Origin: a virus
Virus record (IMG/VR): IMGVR_UViG_3300035438_001158
Location: 1 to 47,714 of that record
DNA: 47,714 nucleotides
Reading direction: 5' to 3' (one strand)
The translations under genes were made by a program, and so were the position numbers. The notes under the pieces are model-generated. The model did not search any database. It was not told where the DNA came from and saw only the letters and a list, made by a program, of their open reading frames with translations. Numbering within the stretch: position 1 is the first letter of the stretch; each line of letters begins with the position of its first letter. This document shows positions 42,366-47,714 of the stretch, piece by piece.

Positions 42366-42561
42366 AGAGTATGCTCCTTAAAGGTATTAATGTGTGTTCT
42401 AGCTTATCTAGTTCATTTCTAACAGACAGTTCAAAACAATTATCATCAATATTAGAAGAACAGAGATTGTAGAATTGATCGATAGTTTTATTAGCTGTAT
42501 CGTTATCTAATACAGAAGATATCTGTGCTCCGTTGTTGAGTACCACCAGTATCTTTTTCAA
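42340..42561 (-). CDS. Small hypothetical protein downstream of SSB
   Basis: 73 residues. Start ATG at 42561 overlaps the SSB stop as ATGA. MKKILVVLNNGAQISSVLDNDTAN then Cys-containing segments; no known motif. Overlaps the 42033 gene by 26 bases. Confidence 0.6.
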   Translation of the reverse strand: MKKILVVLNNGAQISSVLDNDTANKTIDQFYNLCSSNIDDNCFELSVRNELDKLEHTLIPLRSILYVSCREQV

Positions 42562-42920
42562 AAGTCTGCCTTAGAAGCTTGGTCTGTTTTGTCTTCTGAG
42601 GTAGCCGACTTAGGCTTCCTCCAGATCTTTTCGAAGTGATCGCAGTAGATTACCATGCTGCTTCGCAGCGACCCGTCCTTCTCGTACTCATCTAGGGCTA
42701 GGGAGCCAGTTACTGCAAGACGATCTCCAACTTGAGGATCAAAGTAATCAATATCGCCCATTCTGTCTCCAAATACCTTGACATCAAAGAACATGGTCTT
42801 TTGACCATCTCTTTTATCATTATAGTTGGATGCTAAGCGAATAATGGCAAATCTCTTGTCTGTGAAGATTTTTGGTTCTTTTACGATGTTGCCGTGAATA
42901 ACAATCTGATTACCGATCAT
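42558..42920 (-). CDS. ssb: Single-stranded DNA-binding protein (OB-fold SSB)
   Basis: 120 residues from the ATG at 42920, which has AAAAGAGG 7 bases upstream; the longer frame to 43088 would run through the divergent promoters and is rejected. MIGNQIVIHGNIVKEPKIF, FAIIRLASNYND, FFDVKVFG and DYFDPQVGDRLAVTGSLAL match the SSB beta-barrel order. The C-terminus ends KTDQASKADF, an acidic tail with a terminal Phe as in SSB partner-binding tips. It is the first gene of the leftward block. Confidence 0.9.
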   Translation of the reverse strand: MIGNQIVIHGNIVKEPKIFTDKRFAIIRLASNYNDKRDGQKTMFFDVKVFGDRMGDIDYFDPQVGDRLAVTGSLALDEYEKDGSLRSSMVIYCDHFEKIWRKPKSATSEDKTDQASKADF

Positions 42921-42957
42921 GTCGTGCCTCTTTTGGAAAAGATGAGAATCCCATCTT

Positions 42958-42986
42958 ATTTTAGCCCGGAAGGCGGAAGAAGTCAA
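42958..42986 (-). promoter_or_regulatory. Sigma70-like promoter for the SSB block
   Basis: On the minus strand: -35 TTGACT, a 17-base spacer, and -10 TAAAAT. It lies 38-66 bases before the SSB start, correctly oriented, and would start transcription near 42950. Confidence 0.75.
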
Positions 42987-42993
42987 TGAAAGT

Positions 42994-43022
42994 TTGACCA
43001 ATCGTCGGCGAAAAGCTATACT
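42994..43022 (+). promoter_or_regulatory. Sigma70-like promoter for the structured RNA and rightward genes
   Basis: On the plus strand: -35 TTGACC, a 17-base spacer, and -10 TATACT, matching the consensus closely. Predicted start is near 43029, exactly where the structured RNA begins. The -35 boxes of this and the minus-strand promoter are back to back. Confidence 0.8.
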
Positions 43023-43027
43023 AGACA

Positions 43028-43440
43028 TGAGCGAAAGCTCCTGAGTGGTGGTCGCCCAACTTCGAAGGCTCAAACAGCAATCGGGCACAGTGGCAAAACA
43101 GTGAATGAGTTGAGGAATGGAGCGTCGTGTAATAAAACGCCTGTCTGTGCAAATCCAGCAGGTGACCGTGTCAAGGCGTCCGGTTGAATGTTAGCCGAAG
43201 CAAGTTCACTGACTGAGTGTTGAAGAGGTGCTGTCCCGTTACCGCAGGGAGGCACATCCAAGGAGTCTGTTCAGGGTGCCCTAAAGGGCACAGAGGTAGC
43301 GTTGAATTCCGCACCTTTCCTTTAATCAGGGCCTGAAACCACCAAGAGATAAACAAACAGACCGGAGGAGACACAAAGCACTAGGAAATTCCTCTCAGGT
43401 GAAGAGGATTATGGGGGCGGTGCGTCTTGACTGGAGGAAT
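43028..43440 (+). ncRNA. Candidate structured non-coding RNA (unidentified family), or long structured 5' leader
   Basis: About 410 bases, no long ORF on the plus strand, preceded by a near-consensus promoter. Many stems can be drawn: GUGCCC-UAAA-GGGCAC (43276-43291); a CCUG-u-CUG hairpin closing with CAGCAGG (43140-43162); a GGUGC/UCCC with GGGA/GCAC stem (about 43227-43255); CCUCU/AGAGG (43391-43407); ACCG/CGGU (around 43164-43184); and a possible long-range GGUGGU/ACCACC pair (about 43047 with 43338). The purine-rich loops resemble large ornate bacterial and phage RNAs. I could not match RNase P, tmRNA, 6S or group I intron landmarks. It could also be a 5' leader for the DUF962 gene. Confidence 0.6.
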
Positions 43441-43442
43441 AA

Positions 43443-43763
43443 ATGAACAAAGTACAGGTGGGTAAAATGACATTTGGTGAGTATTATATACATTATCTTA
43501 CCTTACATCAAAATAAAACATGTCGAAGATTGCATGTTTTGGGCCAACTGATGACGGTGATGTTTTTATCAATGATTGTGGTTAATGGTAGCTGGTTTTG
43601 GTCACTACTGCCATTGACTCCATTCGTAGTTTATCCGTTTGCTTGGTCTGGCCATTTCTTCTTTGAGAAGAATACGCCTGCGGCTTTTAAACGACCCATT
43701 TGGGCTAAGGCGGCAGATTGGTGTATGTTATTTGATATAGTTCGTGGTAAGATTAAATTTTAG
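43443..43763 (+). CDS. Mpo1-like (DUF962) membrane protein
   Basis: 106 residues with a strong GGAGG ribosome-binding site 5 bases before the ATG. The family pattern is clear: YYIHYLTLHQNKTCRRLHVLGQ, then PFAWSGHFFFEKNTPAAFKRPIW, with the conserved His and Asn residues. Eukaryotic Mpo1 is an Fe-dependent dioxygenase acting on 2-hydroxy fatty acids; bacterial members are uncharacterised. Its two central helices (LMTVMFLSMIVVNGSW and LLPLTPFVVYPF) suggest membrane insertion. A phage copy would be a host-lipid-modifying accessory gene by inference. First gene of the rightward block. Confidence 0.85.
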   Translation: MNKVQVGKMTFGEYYIHYLTLHQNKTCRRLHVLGQLMTVMFLSMIVVNGSWFWSLLPLTPFVVYPFAWSGHFFFEKNTPAAFKRPIWAKAADWCMLFDIVRGKIKF

Positions 43764-43771
43764 GTGGCTAA

Positions 43772-44608
43772 ATGAAGATATTGCTAATTTCTGATTTCGG
43801 CCTGCATCATACAGTTGGTGGGGCTCAGAGAAGTAATCAGCTAATAGTTGATGAGGGTATCAAGAGAGGTCATGAGATCTCTGTCTTCCATTATGATGGG
43901 GATATCTCTCTTTTTCAAAAGGAATATGATTGGATCATATCGTCTAATCTTGAGGCGATCTCTCAGATAATTGGCAATGTGGTAGAGTGGCTTGACGGTC
44001 AACCCAACCATATTAGGCTCGAACATGATATGAATAGGTACTTGTCTAATGACAAGAGATTCCTCCTTTGGAGGAACTGCAAAGCGTCTTTCTTCCTAAC
44101 AAGGTTTCATTATGAGTGTTTCAGGAAGCACTATGGGGATTATTTTGTAAATGTGGAGTTTGTTCCTGACCCTATTGATCGGTCATTTTGCAATCGGTTC
44201 GGTAAAAGAGAAGACTGTATTCTTTACTCTGGATTCATGCACCCCCTAAAGGGCACTCATGAGTTCTTCGATGTGGTAGAGCGGAATCCAGATAAGCAGT
44301 TCCTAGTGGCTGGATGGGGGCCGGGTTTTGAAGAAAGGGTGAAGCTGAAAAATGTCAGCTTTCTTGGGCAAGTCGACCATTTCCAAATGGTTGATCTTTA
44401 CAACTCAGTTCGTGGCTGGTATCATATGCCACCAATTTATGAACCTTTTTGCCGATCTGCGGGAGAGGCTATGGTCTGTGGGGTTCCCGAGATGCTGACA
44501 AACGGAATAATAGGGGCTCAGCATATGTACGACGAGGACCCAGAGGGGTTCGCAGAAGCTTGTTATAACGCCGCTTCAACTTTTTGGGGTAGGGTCGAAT
44601 GTCTATAA
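43772..44608 (+). CDS. GT4-type glycosyltransferase
   Basis: 278 residues with AGGTGG 5 bases upstream. LLISDFGLHHTVGGAQRSNQ begins the fold; the C-terminal part has ILYSGFMHPLKGTHEFFDVV and, at the donor site, YEPFCRSAGEAMVCGVPEML, the E-x7-E-like loop. It is short (most are 350-400), with a reduced acceptor domain. Overlaps the next gene by 10 bases. Confidence 0.85.
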   Translation: MKILLISDFGLHHTVGGAQRSNQLIVDEGIKRGHEISVFHYDGDISLFQKEYDWIISSNLEAISQIIGNVVEWLDGQPNHIRLEHDMNRYLSNDKRFLLWRNCKASFFLTRFHYECFRKHYGDYFVNVEFVPDPIDRSFCNRFGKREDCILYSGFMHPLKGTHEFFDVVERNPDKQFLVAGWGPGFEERVKLKNVSFLGQVDHFQMVDLYNSVRGWYHMPPIYEPFCRSAGEAMVCGVPEMLTNGIIGAQHMYDEDPEGFAEACYNAASTFWGRVECL

Positions 44609-45285
44609 GCATACTTTGTCCAACCAGAAAGAGGAGGCTAGGCTTCCTTGGGATGGCCAGTTCCGCCTTGATGACATCAAGTGCTCCTCTTGAGTTCATC
44701 GTAGCAGTTGATCAGGGCGATAGTGAAACATTTGATTATACCGCCGAACTCGGGAGTGGGTTTGGGATCTCGGTTAAAGTAGTAGAAATCCCCACTGGGA
44801 CCATATATGGGGATCTGCATAATCTTTGTGCTGGTTGTGCCAAGCATGATATTCTAATGGGAGCCGCCGATGATATAGTTTTTAGGACTCATGGATGGGA
44901 CAAGGTAGTTTTGGCGGCGTTCGATGGTATCCCAGATAAAATAGCTTACGTATATCCAAATGACGGACATCATGGAGAAGTTTTAGGCACTCATGGGTTC
45001 TTTCATCGGAAATGGTATGATATACTCGGGTATCTATGCCCTCCTATTTTTAGTGTCGACTATTCAGATAATTATATCATGGATGTGGCTCGTGGAGTTG
45101 GCAGGGCGGTTTATCTTGATAATATTCTGGTCGAGCATATGCATTGGACTTTTAGTAAATCTGACTTTGATGATACCGCCAGAGAAGGTCATATAAGAAG
45201 AAGGGCCACCGATAACGCGGCCATTTATCAGACGGCGAAGATTATGATCGAAAACGATATCGTTAAGCTCAAGGGGGCAATATGA
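44599..45285 (+). CDS. GT2-type glycosyltransferase
   Basis: 228 residues. SISILCPTRKRRLGFLGMASSAL and EFIVAVDQGDSETFDYTAEL match the GT2 start, followed by ILMGAADDIVFRTHGWD with the DD metal-binding pair. Acceptor and donor unknown. Coupled by overlap to genes on both sides. Confidence 0.8.
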   Translation: MSISILCPTRKRRLGFLGMASSALMTSSAPLEFIVAVDQGDSETFDYTAELGSGFGISVKVVEIPTGTIYGDLHNLCAGCAKHDILMGAADDIVFRTHGWDKVVLAAFDGIPDKIAYVYPNDGHHGEVLGTHGFFHRKWYDILGYLCPPIFSVDYSDNYIMDVARGVGRAVYLDNILVEHMHWTFSKSDFDDTAREGHIRRRATDNAAIYQTAKIMIENDIVKLKGAI

Positions 45286-46202
45286 GAGAGCCGGTATGGG
45301 TTAAGAACCAGCTATACATCTATCCTTGGGCGAAAAATCCAGTCCATGATGACGATCCGGTTTACAGAGGCTGCGTTCCGTTCTGTAGGTCGAATCTGCA
45401 TTATTCAGATTTGTCCATCACTAATGACCCAGATATGGCTTCATACTTCTATATGGGCCAATTTAATGATACTGACTCATTGCATATCAATCCGGAGTAC
45501 TACAATGGCGACTTTAATCATGTCGCCGATATAGAGGGAGATTGGCTTGGAAGTAATGTGCCACACGATTGGCTCAAGAAGTACATCCTCTGTATTAATG
45601 GAGTCAAGAAAGACTACCGACCATTTCTCAAGAACATTATTGTTCGACCTACCTTTTCAAAGCTTCTGATGTCGCTGGTGAAGAAAAAGGCATCCTATAT
45701 CCCGACTTACAATAGGGCCTTCTCTTTTACCGGCTTTCCAGATCCGCTTGGTATCCGAAAGAGTATGATTGCTACCGTAAAGCACTTAGGGCTTTCGCAC
45801 TATGGTCATTTAACTGATAAGTGGAAGGGGGCCTCTGATTCTTCTGAGGATCACGGTTACATGCTCGGATGCATGGAAGCTGCTACGTTCAGTTTGTGCC
45901 CGAGAGGAACGGGGGTAGACTCGGCTAGATATCTTGAATCGTGTTTTCTCGGTAGGTTTCCTATCATTATCGGAGACAATATCCTATTTGGTAATGAGTA
46001 TCATCTTCCATTCTATATTCAGATTGACCCAAATGATATGGAAGACGGACTGGCCGATGTTTCTAAGATGAGTATTGCAGAAATCGACTACTACGGGAAG
46101 AATTCAGTTAGATTCTTCAATGAGTACGTGAGAGAGTATTTTAGAAGACCAACTCAATATTTTATGGAGCAGTTGAATGAGAATTCAAAATATTTTGGAT
46201 AA
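45282..46202 (+). CDS. Exostosin-like (GT47-type) glycosyltransferase
   Basis: 306 residues. The hallmark is ATFSLCPRGTGVDSARYLES followed by CFLGRFPIIIGDN, close to the exostosin CPRGxxxxSxRxxE...GxIPVIxxD motif. Such inverting transferases build heparan-like or plant xyloglucan polymers in eukaryotes; in phages the product is unknown. Start overlaps the GT2 stop as ATGA. It also carries one TCTTTTACCG motif (45723-45732). Confidence 0.8.
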   Translation: MREPVWVKNQLYIYPWAKNPVHDDDPVYRGCVPFCRSNLHYSDLSITNDPDMASYFYMGQFNDTDSLHINPEYYNGDFNHVADIEGDWLGSNVPHDWLKKYILCINGVKKDYRPFLKNIIVRPTFSKLLMSLVKKKASYIPTYNRAFSFTGFPDPLGIRKSMIATVKHLGLSHYGHLTDKWKGASDSSEDHGYMLGCMEAATFSLCPRGTGVDSARYLESCFLGRFPIIIGDNILFGNEYHLPFYIQIDPNDMEDGLADVSKMSIAEIDYYGKNSVRFFNEYVREYFRRPTQYFMEQLNENSKYFG

Positions 46203-46791
46203 CGCGGTAAAAAAGAAGAACTGGTCTCAGCTTCCAGATGGTGGAAGGTCCTCAGGAATGGATTTGACGGGAAGGTACGTTAGGAACATTCTGAATACTG
46301 TTTGTTCTGATGTCTCTTCATATCTTGAGATTGGCCTTTATAGGGGCGGGACTTTTGAAGCCGCTCTTTACGGGAATTCCGTCTTTGCTCTTGGCGTTGA
46401 TGACTGGTCTCAGAATTGGGGGCCGAATAGTTCGAGAGATGAGTTCTACAACCGCATGAACTCGGTCAGAGGTAATAACACAGTAGAGATTAGAGAAAAG
46501 AGCTGTTGGGATGTCATGGTTTCTGGGCCATTTGATGCTTACTTTTTTGATGGTCCACACGGCTATCAGGATCAGTATGATGCTTTGGTAAAATTCTATT
46601 CAGCTATGGCAGATGATTTCATCTACATCGTAGATGACTATGATGAAGTCAAATCCCCGGAGGTAGTTAGGGCGGTGAAAGACTCACTAGTAGATCTAAA
46701 AGTAGAGATCCTGTCTGAGTATTACTTTCCAGCCAGTGATGGATTTCATGAAGGCGTTTATTTTTCAGCACTTAGAAAGACGAAGTCATGA
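46177..46791 (+). CDS. Class I SAM-dependent methyltransferase (Methyltransf_24-like)
   Basis: 204 residues; GGAG lies 7 bases before the ATG, inside the end of the preceding gene. SYLEIGLYRGGTFEAALYG is the SAM-binding loop, and DAYFFDGPHGYQDQYDAL with YIVDDYDEVKSPEV carries metal-binding acids, as in O-methyltransferases that modify sugars. Likely decorates the glycan made by its neighbours. Confidence 0.8.
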   Translation: MRIQNILDNAVKKKNWSQLPDGGRSSGMDLTGRYVRNILNTVCSDVSSYLEIGLYRGGTFEAALYGNSVFALGVDDWSQNWGPNSSRDEFYNRMNSVRGNNTVEIREKSCWDVMVSGPFDAYFFDGPHGYQDQYDALVKFYSAMADDFIYIVDDYDEVKSPEVVRAVKDSLVDLKVEILSEYYFPASDGFHEGVYFSALRKTKS

Positions 46792-47696
46792 TTTTGACCG
46801 TTTATAATACCTGTGGCATTAACGGCGACAAGACAGACTGGTATAGTGAGTGTATAGATACACTACTTGAGCAGGACTACCCTCAGCAGGTTGTAGTTTC
46901 TTCCTGCCTGAATTCTGACGACTGTATAGCTTCTCTGAAGAGCCGCTATGGAGATGTCGTGAAGATCTGTCAATTCAAAGACAGATATATCGTTAACGTT
47001 ACTTTTAATAAGACTGTCAGAGTCTTTGACAATGGGCATATTGCTCAGTTCTTTGTTGATTCTGGAGTTAAGCTCAAGGATAAAACCTCGCTATCGCAGA
47101 TGGCTGAGCGACTCGGTGAGTCTTCAATGGTGTCTTTACAAACAGATACAGATACTGGATATGAAGTCTTTGGTGGCAAACAGAATAGCCACAACGTACA
47201 AATCCTTGGAGAGGATTTTAAGCTTCCTCTAGGTGTGGCTATTAATCTCCATGCTCAACTTTTCCATAGGTCTATCTTCGATAAATTTGGGCTTGTGATT
47301 CCTGATGTATTCGCAGCATATTGCACCGAGAGCACCTTCCCCTTTCTGAATGCAGCAGTTGGAATGGACTGGGTCATAGTGAAGGATATTCAAGCCCATC
47401 ACAATAAGGCGGTGGATGGACCTTCTTCGTCGCAGCCTCATTGGTCGCCAGTCCACAGGAATCCGTGGAATAATTTGCTCTATGGAAGAGACGCTAGGGT
47501 CTTCATCAATGACCCAAAAGCAATATCGGCTGGCCTAGGATATGAAGAATGTGGGAAGATCATGCCTCATAATGAAGAGGCCTACCTTAACGGAAAGGCT
47601 AAATTCCCAGAAGATCTTGCAGAGATGATCGGTCGTTATTACTTCTCAAACAGAGAGGAACTAGACTATGACCGTATCAGTGTCGAAGTACTCTAA
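46788..47696 (+). CDS. GT2-like glycosyltransferase-related protein
   Basis: 302 residues. MILTVYNTCGINGDKTDWYSECIDTLLEQDYP matches the GT2 start, and the C-terminal acceptor part has PFLNAAVGMDWVIVKDIQAHHN, with the His pair often seen in the active site. A DxD motif is not obvious. Start overlaps the methyltransferase stop as ATGA. Confidence 0.65.
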   Translation: MILTVYNTCGINGDKTDWYSECIDTLLEQDYPQQVVVSSCLNSDDCIASLKSRYGDVVKICQFKDRYIVNVTFNKTVRVFDNGHIAQFFVDSGVKLKDKTSLSQMAERLGESSMVSLQTDTDTGYEVFGGKQNSHNVQILGEDFKLPLGVAINLHAQLFHRSIFDKFGLVIPDVFAAYCTESTFPFLNAAVGMDWVIVKDIQAHHNKAVDGPSSSQPHWSPVHRNPWNNLLYGRDARVFINDPKAISAGLGYEECGKIMPHNEEAYLNGKAKFPEDLAEMIGRYYFSNREELDYDRISVEVL

Positions 47697-47714
47697 ATTT
47701 CATGACGAAAGGGG
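47668..47714 (+). CDS. Start of a further CDS, truncated by the window end
   Basis: ATG at 47668, with GAGGAA 7 bases upstream, opens MTVSVSKYSKFHDERG and remains open at the window end, overlapping the previous stop by 29 bases. Too short to name; by position probably another sugar-cluster gene. Confidence 0.5.
   Translation, partial: MTVSVSKYSKFHDER

Larger units (their letters stand above)
42921..43442. other. 522-base gene-free divergent regulatory region
   Basis: No convincing ORF. It contains two sigma70-like promoters facing away from each other (42958-42986 on minus, 42994-43022 on plus) and a candidate structured RNA from about 43028 to 43440. A strong GGAGG ribosome-binding site for the 43443 gene lies at its end (43433-43437). 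Confidence 0.8.
9437..45732. repeat. Dispersed decamer TCTTTTACYG, 11 exact copies on both strands
   Basis: TCTTTTACTG: plus strand 10336, 13588, 37617; as its complement CAGTAAAAGA at 12830, 17204, 21131. TCTTTTACCG: plus 9437, 29866, 45723; as CGGTAAAAGA at 36188, 44200. All are inside genes in several reading frames. Near-copies with 3, 5 or 6 T's occur at about 12425, 17107, 20166, 20440, 23566, 29410, 31651, 33631, 40143, 41407 and 46205. Function unknown. Confidence 0.6.

Noticed and set aside
42558-43088. Longer SSB start at 43088 (176 residues)
   Set aside because: The first 56 residues do not resemble SSB and cross the promoter pair and RNA 5' end; ATG 42920 has AAAAGAGG and the correct OB-fold start.
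43028-43440. Known RNA families (RNase P, tmRNA, 6S, group I/II intron, hammerhead) for the structured region
   Set aside because: Landmarks such as the RNase P GAGGAAAGUCC element, a tRNA-like end, domain V or the CUGANGA core were not found; the family is left open.
1-47714. CRISPR arrays, tRNAs, integrase and diversity-generating retroelement
   Set aside because: No regular repeat-spacer pattern, no tRNA-like cloverleaf, no integrase and no reverse transcriptase were recognised by reading.

Overview
The window looks like part of the genome of a large tailed bacteriophage (Caudoviricetes). Three things support this: long co-directional blocks of tightly packed genes with ATGA/TAATG overlaps; a full phage replication and nucleotide-metabolism set (DnaB-type helicase, DnaG-type primase, RecA/UvsX, Cas4-like nuclease, SSB, RNR, ThyX, dNMP kinase, PhoH, MazG-like); and putative virion and holin-like genes. 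No tRNA, CRISPR array, integrase or transposase was seen. The host is unknown. Several small features hint at Planctomycetota: a CxC-x4-GxCxRH cysteine motif used twice, a LAIHDDDH-type C-terminal domain on a thioredoxin-like protein, and RRSFL twin-arginine signals. This host idea rests on recollection of those families and is tentative.

Layout: (1) 1-4181, plus strand: the end of a very large cysteine-rich protein and a small Zn-ribbon-like protein. (2) 4182-13517, minus strand: a surface-glycan or sugar module (DUF4422-like protein, methyltransferase, UDP-galactopyranose mutase, nucleotidyltransferase, several glycosyltransferases), interrupted by two recombination/SSB-like genes and a Vsr-like homing endonuclease. 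(3) 13510-23915, minus: sigma factor, DnaQ-type exonuclease, Cas4-like nuclease, dNMP kinase, primase, intein-containing replicative helicase, Vsr-like nuclease, RecA and small accessory proteins. (4) 23987-34513, minus: PhoH, RNR small and large subunits, ATP-grasp, YqeY-like, ThyX, two Tat-signal proteins, phosphoesterase, MazG/PRA-PH-like and SNase-like nuclease. (5) A strong terminator at 34531-34571 separates this from 34598-40555, minus: virion-like and membrane/secreted proteins, a papain-like peptidase and a secreted thioredoxin-like protein. (6) 40552-42920, minus: a glycosyltransferase, an unusual overlapping gene trio and SSB. (7) 42921-43442: a 522-base gene-free region with two divergent sigma70-like promoters and a candidate structured RNA of about 410 nt. 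(8) 43443-47714, plus: an Mpo1-like (DUF962) gene, then four glycosyltransferases and a methyltransferase, running off the window.

How the parts fit: the replication and nucleotide genes would make dNTPs and copy and recombine phage DNA. The two sugar-handling clusters suggest that the phage glycosylates its virion, its DNA or the host surface. The most notable non-routine signals are: (a) an A-AAA-AAC slippery run that would fuse a 66-codon minus-one-frame domain to the thioredoxin-like protein; (b) an over-represented decamer TCTTTTACYG with 11 exact copies on both strands, mostly inside genes; (c) the promoter-driven structured RNA; (d) an exonuclease gene that appears to start at ATT; (e) a LAGLIDADG intein in the helicase P-loop; and (f) the Mpo1-like and papain-like genes.
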